NCBI GenBank assembly: GCA_002449335.1 | Contig: DKDL01000047.1 | Location: 17,079-44,010 of the forward strand | DNA length: 26,932 bases | From: Succinatimonas sp. UBA6849 | GTDB taxonomy: Bacteria > Pseudomonadota > Gammaproteobacteria > Enterobacterales > Succinivibrionaceae | Direction: 5' to 3' | Shown: one piece after another, positions 23,903-26,932 of the stretch | Layout: each line of letters begins with the position of its first letter | Numbering within the stretch: the first letter of the stretch is position 1 | The notes under the pieces: generated by a model | The model's input: only the letters and a program-made list of their open reading frames with translations | Database searches by the model: none | Told to the model about the DNA's origin: nothing | Translations under genes and position numbers: made by a program

Positions 23903-25045
23903 TTATCTGTACAGATCTTCTAAAGTCTTAACATAAACCTCATGAAGCTTGTCTAATGAGTCTAATTCAACCGCTTCATTTACTTTATGAATTAAGTTTG
24001 ATACAGGCCCAAACTCAACTACTTTAGTGCCTAAAGGTGCTACAAAGCGACCATCTGAGGTGCCACCTGCTGTGGATAACTGCGCTTTGTTTCCAGTTAC
24101 AGCAACAATTGCTTTTTCAAGAGAATCTAAAAGCTCTCCGCCTTTTGTAATAAAAGGCTCACCATTTAGAACATATCTGATTTCACAGTTAAGTTCTAAT
24201 TCTCTTACAATCTTTTCAACTTCTATTGAGATCTTATCTTTTGATAAAGCGTCATTAAATCTCCAGTTGCACATAATATAGCAACTGCCAGGGACTACGT
24301 TTTCAGCACCGGTACCGCACTTAATGTTTGTTACCTGAAATGAGCTTGGTGGAAAGAACTTTGAACCTTCATCCCACTTTATAGATGCCAGTCTTGAAAT
24401 TAAAGCACCTGCATGATGTGCTGCATTATCACATCTGTCAGGATAGGCTACATGTCCCTGAATACCGTTTACAGTAATATGAGCTGTAAGTGAACCGCGT
24501 CTGCCATTTTTGATGGTGTCTCCAAAAGTATTAGAGCATGATGGCTCACCTACAAGACAGTAATCAGGAATAAGGTTTTTCTTTTTTAGGTACTCAACTA
24601 CAAAAGGTGTACCACCTTTAGCGTCACCTTCTTCATTAGAGGTCAATAGAATACCTACAGTTCCTTTGTGATTTGGATGTTTTTCTACAAAGCTGACTAA
24701 AGCTTCAGTCATGGCAGCATCAGAGCCTTTCATGTCCTGAGAACCTCTGCCATGTAAAACACCACTATCATCAATTAAGGCATCAAAAGGAGGTACAGTC
24801 CAGGCACTTTCATCACCAGGACTTACGACATCAGTGTGACCTAAAAATAAAAAGAAAGGGGAACCATCACCATGGAGAGCTATTAGATTTTCAGTGCCAC
24901 TGTCTTTTAAAGTCAGGCACTTGAAGTTAATACTCTCAAGTCTTGCTCTTACTAAATCCTGACAACCAAGATCGTTTGGAGTAATTGAAGGCTTTTGAAT
25001 TAAAGAGACCGCCAAAGAGGCGGTCTTAGATAATAGTTTAGTCAT
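23903..25045 (-). CDS. dapE: succinyl-diaminopimelate desuccinylase
   Basis: Zinc-dependent M20 enzyme of 380 aa that releases succinate from N-succinyl-LL-diaminopimelate in the lysine and peptidoglycan-precursor pathway of the cytoplasm. Metal and catalytic residues are in place: GHTDVV (H70, D72), GRGSQDMKG (D104), TSNEEG (E138/E139), VGEPS (E167) and the late LIHKVNE histidine. The start chosen is MTKLLSK…, which matches the E. coli DapE N-terminus in length; the frame is open 12 codons further (MNVNCSY…), but those codons lie inside the upstream gene. With this start, ATGACTAA overlaps the end of the upstream 214-aa gene by 8 nt, indicating translational coupling. Confidence 0.95.
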   Translation of the reverse strand: MTKLLSKTASLAVSLIQKPSITPNDLGCQDLVRARLESINFKCLTLKDSGTENLIALHGDGSPFFLFLGHTDVVSPGDESAWTVPPFDALIDDSGVLHGRGSQDMKGSDAAMTEALVSFVEKHPNHKGTVGILLTSNEEGDAKGGTPFVVEYLKKKNLIPDYCLVGEPSCSNTFGDTIKNGRRGSLTAHITVNGIQGHVAYPDRCDNAAHHAGALISRLASIKWDEGSKFFPPSSFQVTNIKCGTGAENVVPGSCYIMCNWRFNDALSKDKISIEVEKIVRELELNCEIRYVLNGEPFITKGGELLDSLEKAIVAVTGNKAQLSTAGGTSDGRFVAPLGTKVVEFGPVSNLIHKVNEAVELDSLDKLHEVYVKTLEDLYR

Positions 25046-25682
25046 CTTCAGTTGGATACTGTAAGAACAGTTTACGTTCAAGTCTTAAGAATTTATAGGC
25101 AGTAGCACTCTTCTCTTCAACGTTAAGAGCATCAAATCTGCCATAACGAACATCTGTAAGCAGGGCAATATCGTCATCAGTCAGGGCTTTTGAAGCATCC
25201 AAATACTGACCTAAGAACTGATTTGCTAAAAGCTCATCCCACGGATATACAGTAGAGATTGAACGTAAGGTAAACATTGATAGCATATCTACGCTTACAA
25301 TGCATTTCTTCTCTAAGGTCTTTAAGAAATCTTTGTAGTTCTCAGCTTTACCTGCAAAATCATAGAAATCTGTAGTAGGACCAATTGCGCCATTCTCATA
25401 GCTGATTGAAGCTTTACCATCATCATGAACTCTTAAGAATTCAGGCTTTACTTCGCCATCTTTGGTGTAGTCGCAAATGAGCTTACGCATTTTGTCTGAG
25501 CACAAAATTAAAGGCTTTTTGCTCATTAAGGAGAGAATTTCTACAACATTTGCCATGCCGTTTTTCTCTTCAGAATCTTCAACCTTGACACAAAGAGTAG
25601 CAAATACCTCTTTTACAGGTGGTCTGATTACCTTGTGTGCATCAGGTGGACATTCTGGGTGATAACGTTCTGGCATTGACAT
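25038..25682 (-). CDS. hypothetical protein cotranscribed with dapE
   Basis: A 214-aa soluble protein with no signal peptide, membrane segment or domain I recognise. The N-terminus is Pro/His-rich (ERYHPECPPDAHKVIRPP) and could bind metal. The middle is mixed alpha/beta, and the C-terminus ends in the acidic YPTEDD. AAAGGAG lies at good spacing before the first ATG, which is preferred over the Met two codons later. It overlaps dapE by 8 nt, so the two are one transcription unit. In E. coli the gene before dapE is an ArsC-like protein (yffB); this is not that gene. Function is unknown. Confidence 0.7.
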   Translation of the reverse strand: MSMPERYHPECPPDAHKVIRPPVKEVFATLCVKVEDSEEKNGMANVVEILSLMSKKPLILCSDKMRKLICDYTKDGEVKPEFLRVHDDGKASISYENGAIGPTTDFYDFAGKAENYKDFLKTLEKKCIVSVDMLSMFTLRSISTVYPWDELLANQFLGQYLDASKALTDDDIALLTDVRYGRFDALNVEEKSATAYKFLRLERKLFLQYPTEDD

Positions 25683-26006
25683 ATTGCAAAACTCCTTTAA
25701 ATTAAAATCAATGCCAAAAGTTTAACATTATTTACCTAAATTCGCTATTTTGATAAGAAAAAAGTTCGTTATCTAACTATTTTGTTTACATCTTTGAGCT
25801 GCAAAATGTCGTTTACCAATCAAGCTTATCTGTAAAAAAAACATAGTAGATGTGCAAAAACAAGATAAAAAACATGTTTAATCAATTGAACATGGTGATA
25901 AGTTTCATCGTAAAAGCTGAGCATTTATTTGGTAGAATTTTGCCTCTTGAGTAGCAAACTCAAAACAAACTTTATGTTTTTTCATTGAATTGAAAGGTAT
26001 TCATAA
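25683..26006. other. divergent intergenic region between dapE operon and Met/His-rich membrane protein
   Basis: A 324-bp AT-rich spacer with no ORF worth calling. On the minus strand TTATCA, an 18-bp spacer and AATAAT could serve the 214-aa gene. Two dyads face the plus-strand gene: CATGTT-N10-AACATG (25873-25894), with CAATTG inside, and TTGAGT-N5-ACTCAA (25947-25963). They could be operators for the two divergent genes. Confidence 0.45.
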
Positions 26007-26618
26007 ATGTTAATGACACAATATATGTCGCTTTTAATGGCGAATTCACCTTATAACTTAATTCTCTTCATGGTAGTGCCAATGGTAATTGCTGAGACCA
26101 TTGCTATCACTGAAATCGTTCTCCTATTTAGCTCAAAACCTTTACCAAAAGTTCAAGGATTAAATTCAATCTGCACTTTTATCTCAGGCATTGTGATGCT
26201 GATTTTAGGTGTGCTCTTTGTAAAGGAGCTGGTGCTTGTAGCAAATGAGAAACATCTATGGAACGGTTGGATTGATTACGCTTCAGCTCTTTGCTTTATG
26301 GTAGCTGTAATTCCATTAGTTATCATGTCACTTTTACAGGTAAATCTAATCTTTAGAAAAGCTAACAAGCGATCTAAGATGGCTGTAAAGATTGTGCTTT
26401 TGAGTATTTATCTTGTGACATCACATGCAGCAATGGTCTTTGGTATGTTAGATCCTGCCTTAGGTATGACTGATGCTCCACAGGTTATAGAAAATTCAAA
26501 TATGCATAACATGCCTATGAAGATGAACATGGATCATGACTCAATGGACATGTCTTCAATGAATCATGATCCCTCTAATTCAGATGAAATGATGAACTGT
26601 CATGAAAAGAGTAAATAG
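26007..26618 (+). CDS. four-helix membrane protein with Met/His-rich tail (DUF6803-like)
   Basis: A 203-aa inner-membrane protein with four hydrophobic helices (about 18-41, 53-76, 91-114 and 125-148). The start and the first helix (MTQYMSLL…, PMVIAETIAITE) resemble the uncharacterised DUF6803 family (from memory). The C-terminal tail is unusual: ten Met between residues 166 and 196, with His167, 177, 187, 199 and Cys198, in MxM and MDHD patterns like those of copper or silver handling proteins. A role in copper binding or transport is therefore plausible but unproven. AAAGG lies 9 nt before the ATG. Divergent from the dapE operon and followed by a strong terminator, so monocistronic. Confidence 0.75.
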   Translation: MLMTQYMSLLMANSPYNLILFMVVPMVIAETIAITEIVLLFSSKPLPKVQGLNSICTFISGIVMLILGVLFVKELVLVANEKHLWNGWIDYASALCFMVAVIPLVIMSLLQVNLIFRKANKRSKMAVKIVLLSIYLVTSHAAMVFGMLDPALGMTDAPQVIENSNMHNMPMKMNMDHDSMDMSSMNHDPSNSDEMMNCHEKSK

Positions 26619-26677
26619 TATGTAAAAGCTATTCACTTTATAGTTTAGTTCCAAGTTACAGTTTAGTTTAATATACG

Positions 26678-26715
26678 ATCCTAGATAGGTCAAAAAGCCA
26701 TCTAGGATTTTCTTT
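26678..26715 (+). terminator. intrinsic terminator
   Basis: ATCCTAGAT (26678-26686) pairs with ATCTAGGAT (26700-26708), extended by GG/CC across a bulge, and is followed by TTTTCTTT. It closes the Met/His-rich membrane protein gene. Confidence 0.75.
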
Positions 26716-26803
26716 ACTGTACGTAGGTGATTATTTTTTTTCAAATTTCTTAAAAATTGTCAATATTTGCAACTAATTGCCTAATAAAGTCATTCAAATA
26801 ACA

Positions 26804-26809
26804 TATAAT
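26804..26809 (+). promoter_or_regulatory. candidate -10 box for last gene
   Basis: A perfect TATAAT 38 nt before the ATG at 26848. No good -35 lies at 16-18 bp; TTGCCT (26777) is 21 bp away. Confidence 0.4.
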
Positions 26810-26847
26810 CATGTAAGTAAATAAGCAAAATATAACAGGATCATATA

Positions 26848-26932
26848 ATGAGCAAAAAACAATTCTTAGCCTTACCAGTAACCGGTGATACCTTTGCTGA
26901 GATTAGAGAAAAGAATCGTTACTACGTAGATA
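26848..26932 (+). CDS. AAA-ATPase-like/PD-(D/E)XK nuclease family protein, 3'-truncated
   Basis: Only the first 28 codons are in the window. The peptide LPVTGDTFAEIREKNRYYVD fits the conserved N-terminal signature (FxxIRxxxxYYVDKT) of the AAA-ATPase-like family (PF09820), whose members usually carry a C-terminal PD-(D/E)XK nuclease-like domain and occur in many copies in gut bacteria. Their role is poorly understood; mobile-element or defence roles have been suggested. AGGA lies 7 nt before the ATG. The call rests on one short motif. Confidence 0.65.
   Translation, partial: MSKKQFLALPVTGDTFAEIREKNRYYVD

Noticed and set aside
25046..25081. Longer dapE start at 25081
   Set aside because: The extra 12 codons have no match to DapE and overlap the upstream gene by 44 nt; the start at 25045 fits the family length and the 8-nt overlap.

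Overview
This 26.9 kb window is an AT-rich chromosomal segment of a gammaproteobacterium. The markers are NhaP2/CvrA, HrpA, IhfA, the Usg-FimV pair, TrxB, NudC and DapE, all with gammaproteobacterial signatures. The low GC content, TTA/CCT-rich codon use, several unusual family members and a gut-type AAA-ATPase-like/PD-(D/E)XK gene at the right edge suggest a host-associated anaerobe such as a Succinivibrionaceae (Aeromonadales) relative. That placement is inference. I see no rRNA, tRNA, CRISPR array, prophage or insertion sequence.

Layout. (1) 1-5.7 kb: the 3' part of nhaP2 and the long RNA helicase gene hrpA, with a strong terminator hairpin just before hrpA. (2) 5.7-11.2 kb: an accessory block of unrecognised envelope genes. 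It holds a lipoprotein, a three-helix membrane protein with a PH-like C-terminus, and two tandem paralogous membrane proteins. Each paralog carries six CxxC knuckles of DnaJ zinc-finger type, and the first is preceded by a sigma-28-like promoter. This is the best candidate for an undescribed system here. (3) 11.3-14.7 kb, minus strand: a methyl-accepting chemotaxis protein, a 610-bp AT-rich gap, an HPr-family phosphocarrier whose 3'UTR contains an anti-Shine-Dalgarno match next to a terminator, and ihfA. (4) 14.95-15.43 kb: a UmuD/LexA-like S24 fold protein that has lost both catalytic residues. (5) 15.4-23.9 kb: a 505-bp intergenic region with two sets of 14-bp tandem repeats, then usg, and fimV from its own promoter, followed by overlapping M15 carboxypeptidase, trxB and nudC genes that look like one operon. 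(6) 23.9-25.7 kb, minus strand: dapE, overlapped by an unknown 214-aa gene upstream. (7) 25.7-26.9 kb: a four-helix membrane protein with a Met/His-rich tail, then the start of an AAA-ATPase-like gene.

How the genes work together. Most housekeeping functions here are independent: ion antiport, RNA helicase, nucleoid protein, lysine/peptidoglycan precursor synthesis, thioredoxin reduction and NAD(H) turnover. A possible common thread is the cell pole and motility: the polar hub protein FimV, five FimV repeats resembling the N-terminal peptide of the flagellar switch protein FliN, an MCP, and a sigma-28-like promoter before the zinc-finger pair. That link is inference.
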